Position numbers and translations under genes: made by a program
NCBI RefSeq assembly: GCF_030936135.1
Contig: NC_082606.1
Location: forward strand, 5,155,255-5,219,254
From: Gavia stellata
Lineage: Eukaryota > Chordata > Aves > Gaviiformes > Gaviidae
Direction: 5' to 3'
Length of the DNA stretch: 64,000 nt
The notes under the pieces: model-generated
Database searches by the model: none
Told to the model about the DNA's origin: nothing
What the model saw: the letters and a program-made list of their open reading frames with translations, nothing else
Part shown: positions 50,701-61,571 of the stretch, in pieces
How the letters are laid out: the number at the start of each line of letters is the position of its first letter
Position numbering within the stretch: position 1 is the stretch's first letter

Positions 50701-53010
50701 AACGTGTAGTTTATCTTCTGCACAAACATCTCCTCCCACAAAGAACTCAAGTAACATGGAAGTGACTCCCACTAAGATTAAACACAGAAGCCAGTATTAA
50801 ATTTGTGACCTACAGTTGCTCTGTTCTGAAAGGATTACACAACTGATTTTTTTAAAGGTTGCTGAAGATTACATTCTGTATTTCTCTGAGGTTGCCTCAG
50901 TAGATACTTGCATTAAAGCTTGGCGCTCTAGGTATTCCTCAATTCAGATCTTGAAGCAGTTACTGTCTGTTACTTACTATTAATAAATTAGATTAGGCCA
51001 GGACCTTCAGGCATTAGTCAGGACTCTAACAAGACAGGCACCACGGAATGCACAGCAAAAGCACAGTCACTGCCCTGAACTGCTTGTAATCTAAATTAAA
51101 GGTAGACAGTTTGGCTTCATCTGTAAAGAAAGTGCATGTTATTCCTTTCAGATGTGGTACTGACATGAAGGCACTAGGCTTAAAAGTAGACCAGAAACAA
51201 GAGACACAGATCCATAGCAAATCCCTTCTCAAGTCAAAGGACATTACACAGCCCTGGAACTTGGCCCTTAAAAAAGATTTGGGTGTTCAGGATTTTCAGG
51301 TCAGACAGTTACACAGAATTGTGAGGAAAGACTCTCAAACCCATTTGTACAGGTACGTATGTCTTCCCTCAATATTCCGTATTCCAATAGGGATTTGGGG
51401 TTTTATTTTTTTTAGTGCTATTTAAAGCGGAAGGAGGGGTGTACTACAATAGCACCCCCTACTTTGGAATAAAGTTATGTTCCACAAACATCTTAACCAC
51501 ATTAAAACCCCTTAATTATCTGTGTTTGTTACACCTTATTTAGTGGTATACAGGCTAAGGAACACTAGCTGCTTTCTCAGCTTGAACTGAAGCAGCCACT
51601 GCAACGGTTCCCAACTGCCTCATTTTGCTCTATTTTTAGAATAGCTTCAAGTGGTTAGGCAAAGATGATACTAACATGTCAAAAGAAAAGGGAAAGCAAA
51701 TTTGCAATGCCACAACGTTGTCTGAAGCAGTAAGTCATTTGCCATTTTACAACAATATCAGCTTATTTAGCAGCTTAGAAACATAATTTTTGATCATGTA
51801 ATAGGAAGAGGAAATACTATCTTTTACACAACAATTTCTCTAAGCGAAATCTGAATACTCATTTGTTATACAGCCTACAAAGCCCTCTGTAAATGAAGAG
51901 GAGTATCAATCCATCCCCAAGAGAGCAATCGATCAAACACCACTACAAACAGACTCATACATAACTATAGGAACATTCAGTGATGTCCCTCTGCCCCAGC
52001 TTCCACTTCCTGTAAATCATCCTGATAAACAATGTGCATCAAGTTATGCCAAGTAGTATTAGTAAGATACAGCTAATCAGTTTGGCACTCTCATCACAGG
52101 GCCCCCACCCCATCTTACCCTCCTGATCACTCAAATATGTACTTCTGAATCTTGACTTTATTTTTCTTATTGAAAACTGACTCCAAGTGCAGCCTTGTGA
52201 AGCATGAATGCTCCTGGAAAACACTGTTTTCCTTCCAGAACAAAGCTACAGAGTTCCACCATAGAAAAGCTACAACTATGTAAAAGTACACAAACAACCT
52301 GTGAAACGAAGTTTTGTTTAAATAGCACACTGCATAATTTAGAAACTGGCAAAAGAAAAAAGAAGCAGGAAGAGGAGGAGACAAAGAGGAAGCAGTTTCT
52401 GTAAGGCAGCCAAGTTAAGAAACCTGCAAGATACAGTGTCCACAGAGATCTGGCAATAGCGCAGCCATGCAACCGATGCAAACGGGCGACCTTGCCTGCC
52501 ACAGGAGCACAAGTGACCTGAGGCCATAGCTACTACAGAACTGTGCTTACATCCAAGTTTTAAAATAGTCCTTTATTACATCACTAAAGAAAAGGCCACA
52601 AAGTATCAGCACAGCAAAAGCAATACTTTGGTCCTTCTGTTAAGAGCACATTGAATGGAAACAAGATTAGGGTCATTAAACTATTTCAAATTGTCTCCAC
52701 AGCCTTTACAAAACAGCCTGGACTTTGTTCTCAAAAGGAGCTGTACCAACAGTACTATTTTACTTGTATGATTATATGGTTAAACTACAGTAACATAATG
52801 ACCTGCACAGAAACATCGTTGGACTAAGTGACCTTTTTTCAGTTCCGTTTATGTTGACATAGTAGGCCAGCTATACTGATACAAGCCAAACTGAAAAAGG
52901 CCACTGTTACTCCTCTCACCATCTGCACAATATTTACGTAGGTGTGGCTGCGCTGGTATACTGATACTGTGCTGAGCAAATTGTCCCACAAACATAAGCA
53001 CTTGGTGACA

Positions 53011-53114
53011 AACACATATATATGCTACATATGTATAGCATGCTGCATGTATAGCCTGTATACACATGCTATATGCATGCATGTGTGTATACACGTGCAT
53101 ACATATGTGCACAT
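53011..53114. repeat. Alternating purine-pyrimidine TA/TG/CA/GCATGC-rich block
   Basis: About 100 bases dominated by ATAT, TGTATAC, GCATGC and GTGTGTATACACGTGCAT-type steps, many locally self-complementary. A degenerate TG/TA microsatellite able to extrude hairpins or adopt Z-form. Confidence 0.8.
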
Positions 53115-55936
53115 CTCAAAAAAAAAAAGCAAGAATACTGTTGAAGTATTCTAGAGAAATAGACTTGCTTTTCCTTTCCCATACCTTTAACTTCATTTTG
53201 CCTAACAATCCCTCAGTGCCCTGTTTAATTAAGATTTGGTAGCAGGACAATGTTAGTCTACGTTTTGCTCCTAAAAGAACCTGAAAATGCAGCAAAAGAA
53301 CAGCTGGGCAGTCTCCATTAACAACATGTGAACAAAAAAGAGGCAACAATCTGCACACCAGAATGTGAAACCCCTGCTTTGTGAAACACGATCCTTCTGT
53401 CTGTGACACATCAGGCCTAAGGAATCAGACTAAAAGCTGCCTCCTCCAAAGATCTGGAAGCAAAGGTGAGAGAAACTTGCAAGCAAAAAATCCTGGGAAA
53501 CAAATCGCAAGTGGTGGGAATACAAAACTCTGCACAAACATTTAACCAAAATTATGCAAAATCTTGTAGTAGTAATATCTCAAATGCAAAGTTTTTCAAT
53601 GACGGGATTCAGAGCATTTCTCAGAGAGCCCACTTCCATTTTACAGACTGAAAAATGGAGAATGAGACATCAAATAATTTCCCAAAAGAATTTTAAGTTT
53701 ATCAGCATAGATCAGAACTGAGCCTACCAGCCCTAATGCCTTAGTCCTTTATGTCATTTTACTTGCAGGCCAGGGTAAGACATCCCAAAACTCAGCACTC
53801 TACACAAAACTTTTAAGGTGACTTGCCAAATCAGCTCTGAATTAAACACCTAAAACTTCCATACGCAATACACAAGAAGTATCAGGCACCTGAAGTCATC
53901 TATGAAAGCCAGTATTCTAAGCAGGGAATTGCTCAAGCTATTAGCCTATGAGAAATATCAAGGAGACAAACGTGATGGATGTTGTCCCTCCTCTGGGCTT
54001 TTGTGCTGGGGTTGCAAAAAGGCTCTGCCCACCACTGGAATTTACAGCCCTGGAACTCCCTCTGGATGCAGGCACATCGTCTTTTCAAAGACTGAATAAA
54101 TCACCTGAGAAGTTTTCTCCACGCAATACCCACTCATTCAAGATGTGAATGGCTCAGGTTTAATGCACACACCTCTTACCCTTGGAAGACCTTCCTTCCA
54201 GACTACTCCGAAGTGCTGAGGGAGGACCAACATTTCCTTCTGTTAAAGATGGCGTTTCCCATGAATAAGTCATTATTCAGGGGAACAGCGAGACAAAGCA
54301 GAGAGAGTGTGACTTTCACCAAGCCTAGCATTTACAGCTTTTACCTAGGCTGCAGTCTCCACAGCAATAAATATCCATGCATTCTATATTCAAAATCCAC
54401 CAGCCAAAACATTCAGTTGTTAGAATTGAGACTGGAACCAAGGATTTTCCACTTAGAATGAACTGTCCAAATCACAACATTAGAGAGCCACGTGCACTCT
54501 TTCCTTCTGGCCTGTAAACTTGGTTATGAAGCAGCTTATACAATAAAACAGCTTCTCAGGGCAAAAATTAGAAGTGTTACTCATCACAGAACATCAGTCA
54601 AGACTGCAGGACATCTGGATATGCGCAGAACTAGATACTGGCCCTGAAAAAACCACTTTATTAGCAGAATCAAAGAAGCCTAAAAAATATAGATGTCCTC
54701 CAAGGTAAGTCAGTATTTTTACAAGCAGCATGTAAAAATTCATAACAGGCAATATAAGTTACTTAGTACTAAGTACACATGCATTAACACAACTGATCGT
54801 GTTCCCAGTTTTTGACCTCACATTCTTTTGCAGCTTCTATGAGCATATATGCAAGCTTTATTATCTGACCCTATTATCTGTTTACATTCAGATGGAATCC
54901 AAAATACTGAAATGAGTATCTCAACTAAACGTGTTGGTAAAATCATAAGACAGGACTGGCATTAACACACACGGAGGTGCACTAAGTCCAAGCAGAATGC
55001 CAATGTTATTGTATAATCTAGGAGTAAATTCCAGAACTGAAATACTGAGTTAAACGTCTGTGGTTGTTGATTTTGTTGTTGTTGCTTAGGGTTGGTGGTT
55101 TTGTTCAGGATTTGGGGGGAGGGGGGGCAGGGCGGAGTGTTGTGTTTAAAGTGTATACACATCTGGTAAAAGTATCTGCTCTACATTTTAAGAGCTTAAG
55201 GCTAGTCAATTCCAGATGAGTAACTGTAATGAAAAACAGGTGACTGAAAAAGGAAGTAAATGTTACAAGAGTATCTGTTAAATCTTTGAGCAGGCTAGAG
55301 CCCCATGCTAGACACACAATGCAGGCAAAAGGAACATTATAGACTTTGAAAACTCAGATTATTTTCTGCACCTTCCTTACAAGCCAGCTGTTTTACTGTT
55401 TAGGTTTTAAAGAGTATTCCCATTTGTTTTCAAACTTTATTTCACATAAAGCTCTTCTTTCTATCCTACCCTCAGCCCCATTACAAGAAGTTCATAAATG
55501 GACTGAACTTGTTCTAAACTGTTGATACTAGAAAAATAAATATTCTATTTAACAATATTCTACATAAGATTCATTTGTTAGACATCTTGATTGCCTATTT
55601 TAGAAAAACAGCATTCTAGTCAAAATGAAACCAGACAGAAGGGGAAATGGTTTTTAATCATGCTATTTAAAATGTTTTGTTTTAAAAATCAGCTAACACC
55701 CAGATACTAGAGAAAAAGATAAAATTTAAATTACATTTAAATCAAAGCAAGAGAATTTACAAGGAAGCAAGTTTCCTGCTAAGCACTACTAACAATACAA
55801 AAATGTTAACCATCCTTTCAGTGTTTCATAACCTCATAACAAAGAGATGCACAATGAATAGAAGTCTCAACAGTATCAAGTCTTAGTCTGACTCAAATAA
55901 CATTCAAATGTAAGAAAATTCAAATAGACTCTGAAC

Positions 55937-55965
55937 AAGAAAGAAAGAAACAAACAAACAAACAA
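55937..55965 (+). repeat. GAAA/CAAA tetranucleotide repeat in USP3 intron 1
   Basis: GAAA units passing into CAAA units over about 29 bases. Confidence 0.85.
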
Positions 55966-56632
55966 CCCACACCTTACAGCTATGGAAAAAACCCAATTAT
56001 TTCTTCTGCTGTTCTCTTTCAGCCAAAACCAAAAAGATTAAGTTTTTACTGAGTAAACATAGAGTAAGTCGTTTTGTGATAGTGAGTGAACTTATGAAAT
56101 CAACTAATATTTGTGCTCATGCGTAACAGTTCATGTGGTTTCCTCCTCTTTGTCACTAAATAAAAGCATTGCTCAGTTTCATATAAGAAATTTCACAGAT
56201 TGTTACAGTGAACCGCTCTATTACAATAGAAAATCATATATAATGTAGACATACTAAACAACAACCGAGTAAGAATTTAAAACACAGGTAGGTCAACAAT
56301 TTTTTGTAGAATAAATAGGTTATTGAAGTCCCCACCACATTCCTAACACTGAAGAATGTTTGTCAGAGAACAATGTGATTAGCTTCATCTGCATGTAATT
56401 CACCTCCCTAGTTAGGCTCAACTTACAGTTCAGTATTTTGATTACACAGTCAGAATTCCACATTGAAAAACTTGGAAGTTAAAAAAATGCATACTTTTTT
56501 ATCTGCCTATATTCTTCAGCCAGTAGTGGAAAAGCAGACAGGTAGGTAAGGAAAACTTCTTTCAACCAGTGTAAACAGACATGTCAGCTCCTGAGGAAGT
56601 GGTTAAATGAACTGGTGGGTAAAGGAGGAAGG

Positions 56633-56655
56633 AAAAAAAAAAAAAAGAAAAAAAG
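56633..56655 (+). repeat. A-rich tract in USP3 intron 1
   Basis: A14, G, then a further A run. Confidence 0.9.
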
Positions 56656-57134
56656 GTACAAAACCAAGTCAGATCATCTACAGACCTATAGCAGCAATAT
56701 ACAAAGACACATAGAGCATGCTGTGCTGCTTCTTTTATTATGGTAAAGAAATAAGGTCACTTAGCACTACCAATCACACATATAGATGCTTAGCTTTCAG
56801 GCTACAGTAGTGACATACTTTTTGGTAATCTAGTCTTTCTACATGTCAAGTCAAACTTTAGGTCAAGAAATGTCAGCAGTTGATCTTCCTGCATATACCA
56901 CATAAATCACATCCTACCTGAAAGGAACAGTGAGAAAACATGCATTATTTAAAAAAAGAAAAGAAAAAAGTAAAGTAGTAACACATCAGTAGCAGGCTTA
57001 TTTTACTGAACAATCATAGACAAAGGCATTTTTAAAAAAATTATTGCCTCTATTTCTCCTTTACATTCTAAAACCAATTTCTAGTGGTTTGGCTACTTTT
57101 ATAACTAATTAGTATTCAAATTTAAGTACATACA

Positions 57135-57151
57135 AACACACACACACATAT
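57135..57151 (+). repeat. CA dinucleotide repeat in USP3 intron 1
   Basis: ACAAACACACACACACATA: about six to seven CA units. Confidence 0.85.
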
Positions 57152-57860
57152 ACTTACATATTTTAAAATTAAATGCTTTCTAGCCCTCACTGATATTGTT
57201 CCTCATTATAGTAGTAGCATGCCAAGAAGAAAAAAAGTTATTAAATCTTTATGTTAGAGCAAGACACACAAATACTCATTTTCAGACAGCAGCCAGAAAA
57301 AGCAGAGCAAAGCCAACAGTGTAACGTAATTTTTAAACCCTTAAGGAAAGGAATCTTCTTGAGCCAGTTAGCAATCAATCTCAGGTCAAAACATCCAAGC
57401 TGGAAATAGGAGGGAAAAGAGGGGAAAGACAGCAAGAAGGCTTCTTGCTTTCTTTATGTAACCTAGTAATTACTTATTTGTGGTCCACACTGTTTCATTC
57501 CTACTTCCCCAATACTAAGCAAAAGGCCCATTACTAACCACCCCTGTGAACAAAAAAGAAAGAAATCAAATGCTCAGTGGACAAAAAGATTACCAAATGA
57601 AAGACTTAGGAACCGAAGGTTAAAAAAATAATAATATTTAAAAAGGGTCATGGCTATCTTGAGAAAACACGCCTGTATTTTGACATGGACAAGCACAGAC
57701 AAGCAGACGCTCACATTCACACAGAATCCTAAATGACGTACCTATGAATTACCTTGAAAAATCAGTATCTGTTTGGTATTGATAAGGACCTCCAAGCCCA
57801 CCCCCCAGCTTGATAGTACCATGTCACTTTAAAGTTAAAAAGCTGTCTGCTTGCAATGGA

Positions 57861-57883
57861 GGGGGGGGGGGGGGGGGGGGGGG
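57861..57883 (+). repeat. G23 homopolymer tract in USP3 intron 1
   Basis: Twenty-three consecutive G on the + strand, the template strand for USP3. The length may be affected by sequencing or assembly. Confidence 0.95.
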
Positions 57884-59659
57884 CAGTTACTTCCACAAGA
57901 ATCACCTTATTTTGCCAGATTGCCTGTGGGTATTGTGATTAGATTCAAATGGGTAATAAAATCTGTCAAAGACATTTCATAACTGTGTTTACAAGATCCA
58001 AAAATACGCAAGATATTCCAAGGTGGTGGTGGAACCCCAAACACTTTGCTTTGACATACCCATTAAGATTGCTGAATGGTAAGTGGATTCATAATGTCAT
58101 GTACAGTTTAAAACACCCTCTTATAATCAAGGAAATTAATCATTAAGGGCACAAAATCTTATACTGCTCACATAACAAGGACACCATAAAGCAATGAACA
58201 TTTTATCACACATTATTCTAATTCACTCTACAATAAAAACAGGTCCTCCAATAATCTCAAAATAAGACTTGGAAAAGCCTTAACTAGCTTTCAGATCTAA
58301 ACTTCTGATTGAGTTGCACTTTCTAACCTCCATGGATTATTTGAATTAATGGCCTTTAACCACTTTTTACCTAGGCAATAAATGTTTGTTAAAACAGAAA
58401 GCAAAGCATGAACAGGTTACTAAATCAAGTGAGCAGCACTGATCAAATGAGAAATGGCTCAAAGCTTAATTTCATTCCAAACACTGGATCTCAAACTTTC
58501 ACTCTATGAACCTCAGACACAGATGTGACGAAACAATTAACTAGTCTAACTCTATCGGCCTTAGCACCTTGCAACAATCAGAAAAACAGAGTAAGAATAA
58601 TGCATTGATCTTGTTTAACACCTGCACATCTCGAAGGGTTTGGGAAAGGCAGGTGAAAATCATTATCCTGCTTACATTTAAACCAGCTGTAATGAGATTT
58701 GCACTAATCTGTGGATAAATCAAGAATCTGCCATGCACACAAGTCTTTTACACACTTGTGTGTGGCTTATATATCCCACTTCCACAATGCCTCAGACTAT
58801 CCTTACCATATGGCATACTTTGAAGAGTCATTTCAAAACACTGATTTTTAGTTAGATCATTAAATACTTCAGAACAGTCAGTAGTAAAATTAGTCCTTCA
58901 AAATTTATCTTCAAAATCATCATGAAGATTAGATCTAGTTTCTAAACAAAGGCAATGTATTTAATGTCTGACTACTTATTTCCTCTGAGGCTGTCTCTTT
59001 CTTCAGCTAATGTTCAAGTTTTGTGACGGATTGGGATTTTGTTGAGTAGAGAGTACAAACAATTTTTTGAAAAGAAAAATCCAGAAAATATTAATCACCA
59101 TCAATTTAAGTTTGACTTTTAAAAGATACCAAGTATTTGAAAACAAAGACTCCCCTTTTTTGTAATTAAAAGGAAAATTAGGTCTAGATTATGAGACCGA
59201 AATCGAGACCCTTACCCCACCTCAATAAACGTGCATCTTCTAATAGAATCAGTTTCAAAGCACTGTGCTCTATCACACAGGCAAAGATAACTACTGTCCC
59301 CATGGTTAGCTCCTACATCAGTAATCGATTCAAATGGAAAAAAAAATTAACAGTTTTAAGGAAAACAAGACTGCGTCTAAAAAAACACCAAATCTAACAA
59401 GCTTTACTTGAAAAGACAGCCAGGGAATGAATTTAAGGAGATGTAACAACCTATAAAGTCTGCAGAGCTACTAACAAGCGCTCCTGCATTGCAGTGACCC
59501 AGAGAAACACATGAAAGACTACCCAACTTTGAAATTATATTTAAGTGACTGAATAAAAAAAAGGTTGTTGTTTGGGGTTTTTTTGTCATTTAAATTTCAG
59601 AATAAATCTGGTAATTTCCAGGTCAACTTCATTTTCCATATGTAGGGTGACAAATAACC

Positions 59660-59674
59660 CTCACACACACACAG
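59660..59674 (+). repeat. CA dinucleotide repeat in USP3 intron 1 (second)
   Basis: About six CA units. Confidence 0.85.
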
Positions 59675-60095
59675 ACCATTAGGTCCACACACTGTCCATG
59701 AGCTTACCCTGAGCCTACATGCAGCTGACTGAACAGAGTTTTTCACACGAAGAAGGTCCTACCTACCCCTCTCCAGTTTTAGCAAGTTCTCTCTCCTTCT
59801 CCTGTATTCTAGTAAGAATGGAAGGAAAGAGGAAATGAGGACCTCTAGTAATAAAAAGGAAAAAGCAAAAGGAGAGACAAATACTCATGGAGATAGAGAA
59901 GAAACACTAACGAGGAGCTGAGATGAAAAGGAAAGCCAAGACGGTTAAAGTCTGTTTACCTGAGCTTTTACAGTGTGTTTGTTTTGGCACTGACTGCAAC
60001 TGTCCAACGCCAAAAAACAGACTGTGGCAGAATGCTGTTACCTACCCCAATGAAAAGAGAACAGTGTAACTGATTTAACTGAGAAAACAAAAACT

Positions 60096-60114
60096 GGGGG
60101 GGGGGGGGGGGGGG
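60096..60114 (+). repeat. G19 homopolymer tract in USP3 intron 1
   Basis: Nineteen consecutive G on the + strand, about 2.2 kb from the G23 tract and just upstream of the unexplained open frames. Confidence 0.95.
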
Positions 60115-60276
60115 CAGGCAATCAAAAAAACCATCAAAAGCAGTCTGACCCAGTACAGTCATGTTCTTGAAAGTTCTCCTACTTGACCCAAAGCATTTGC
60201 TCTCACGTATAAATAAAGCATTCAGTGATATTCGGAGTTACTCTGAACTAACTGAATTTACTAAGTAATTTAGTAA

Positions 60277-60729
60277 TTTACTTCAAACACAGAAAAAATA
60301 TCATTAATTCAGCATGTGCATTTCCACCATAATCATCACTCACTAGTCCTCAAACAGCTTCCTCGTGCTAGCTCTCCTCTGTACTTTTTATGGTCCCAGT
60401 GTCATTTGCAAATGCCACAATGTATGTTTCTGACCAGCTCTGAAATTACAGCTCTTACTCAACAGAAGTTAGAACGCAAGAAGCAGATGCCAGGCGAATA
60501 TATCAAGCTTTTGCATGAAATACCAGTCTACAGCCAGAATTGCTCTTCAATAGCTAACACAATCATGTTATTTAAGAAAAAAATGTATTCAACTGACAGC
60601 GATCTGAAAAGCAACAGTTTTAAGCATACTTCAGAAGTACAATTCCCCTTAAAAAAAAAATTTTCAAAAATATCACTGAATCTCCATTTCAGCAGACACA
60701 ATCCTATCTGTCTGCAGCTGTTCTTCTAA
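60277..60729 (+). other. Second unexplained open frame, about 150 codons, just upstream of the 265-codon frame
   Basis: Open in another + strand frame and ending at the TAA at 60727-60729. Contains a charged Gln/Lys-rich stretch (EITALTQQKLERKKQMPGEY). No domain recognised. It stops 45 bases before the next frame opens, so joining them would need splicing or a past frameshift. Confidence 0.15.
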
Positions 60730-60773
60730 AGAAAACTTCAAATTCTACACTGAACGATCAATGAGTCCAGTGA

Positions 60774-61571
60774 GAACTAACGAATCCTCCGCCACACAGA
60801 AAAAAGAAGTTGGAAAAATATCTTCAGACTTGCACAGGTGTGCTTAGAAGATTGCAATCTCACTTAGGTGAGGCACGGCTCCCTGTGGTTTCATCAGTCT
60901 ATGAAAAGTTGTTGAGAAATACCACATCTGAGCTGTTCCAGAGTACTTTTCATAATTACATGATTTGCACAACAGCGCTGAAGGTGTGGCACATCATACA
61001 AATTCAACTGACTCAGTCTGTGACGCTTTGCAGTCTTGCCAATGCCTCCAGCTACTCTGCTTCCCACTTCAGCAGAAGTTTCAGAAATTTAAGTGTATTG
61101 AAAGACTGCACTCTAATTGGAATTAGCAGACATCTGCATGCAGTATCTCGCACAACAGCACTGATTAAAAGCCATTTTCAGCTTCTGTACAATTTCTACT
61201 TTATATGTTCACCTTCTCTCCTCTTAAATGCCCAATTACAACAACAACAAACTGCCTCTGGATCTGCAAAAAGCCATTCTGTGCTCTCTTTTGATAGTCT
61301 TAAAGCCCCTCAAAGCAAATGCGTGCTGCTTTCTGCATCGCTTACTGTACAGAGCATGCTTGACCGGATTAAATACTCAGGGGAAAGCCTGCCATTTTCT
61401 GAACAGGAGTGCTTGAACTCTCAGACTTCCAAATCACACAATGGTAACGTAACAGACATTCTAGAGACGCTTAAAAATAAACATACGCCATTACTCTTTA
61501 ATTTGGAGCAAAAACATTCATACTTGGATCAACACGCTTGTTGTCAATGCTTCCTCTTATTGCTTTTTTAA
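60774..61571 (+). other. Unexplained long open frame, 265 sense codons, antisense in USP3 intron 1
   Basis: A + strand frame without a stop from 60774 to the TAA at 61571. The first ATG is at 60960 (203 codons to the stop), with T at -3, a poor initiation context. The predicted product is rich in Ser, Leu and Cys, has an internal LNAQLQQQQTASGS stretch, and ends CCQCFLLLLF. I recognise no domain, signal peptide or clear membrane span. An AATAAA lies 124 bases past the stop (61695-61700). A good-looking splice donor (TTAG|GTGAGG, 60867/60868) sits inside the frame. It may be a coding exon of an antisense gene, a decayed gene remnant, or chance. I cannot tell which. Confidence 0.25.

Noticed and set aside
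52815-52850. String resembling the end of a CR1 retroposon (GTTGGACTAAGTGACCTTTTTTCAGTTCC)
   Set aside because: Only a loose match over about 30 bases, no CR1 body and no terminal ATTCTATG-type repeats. A similar weak string (GACTAGATGATC) at about 10550 also lacks context.
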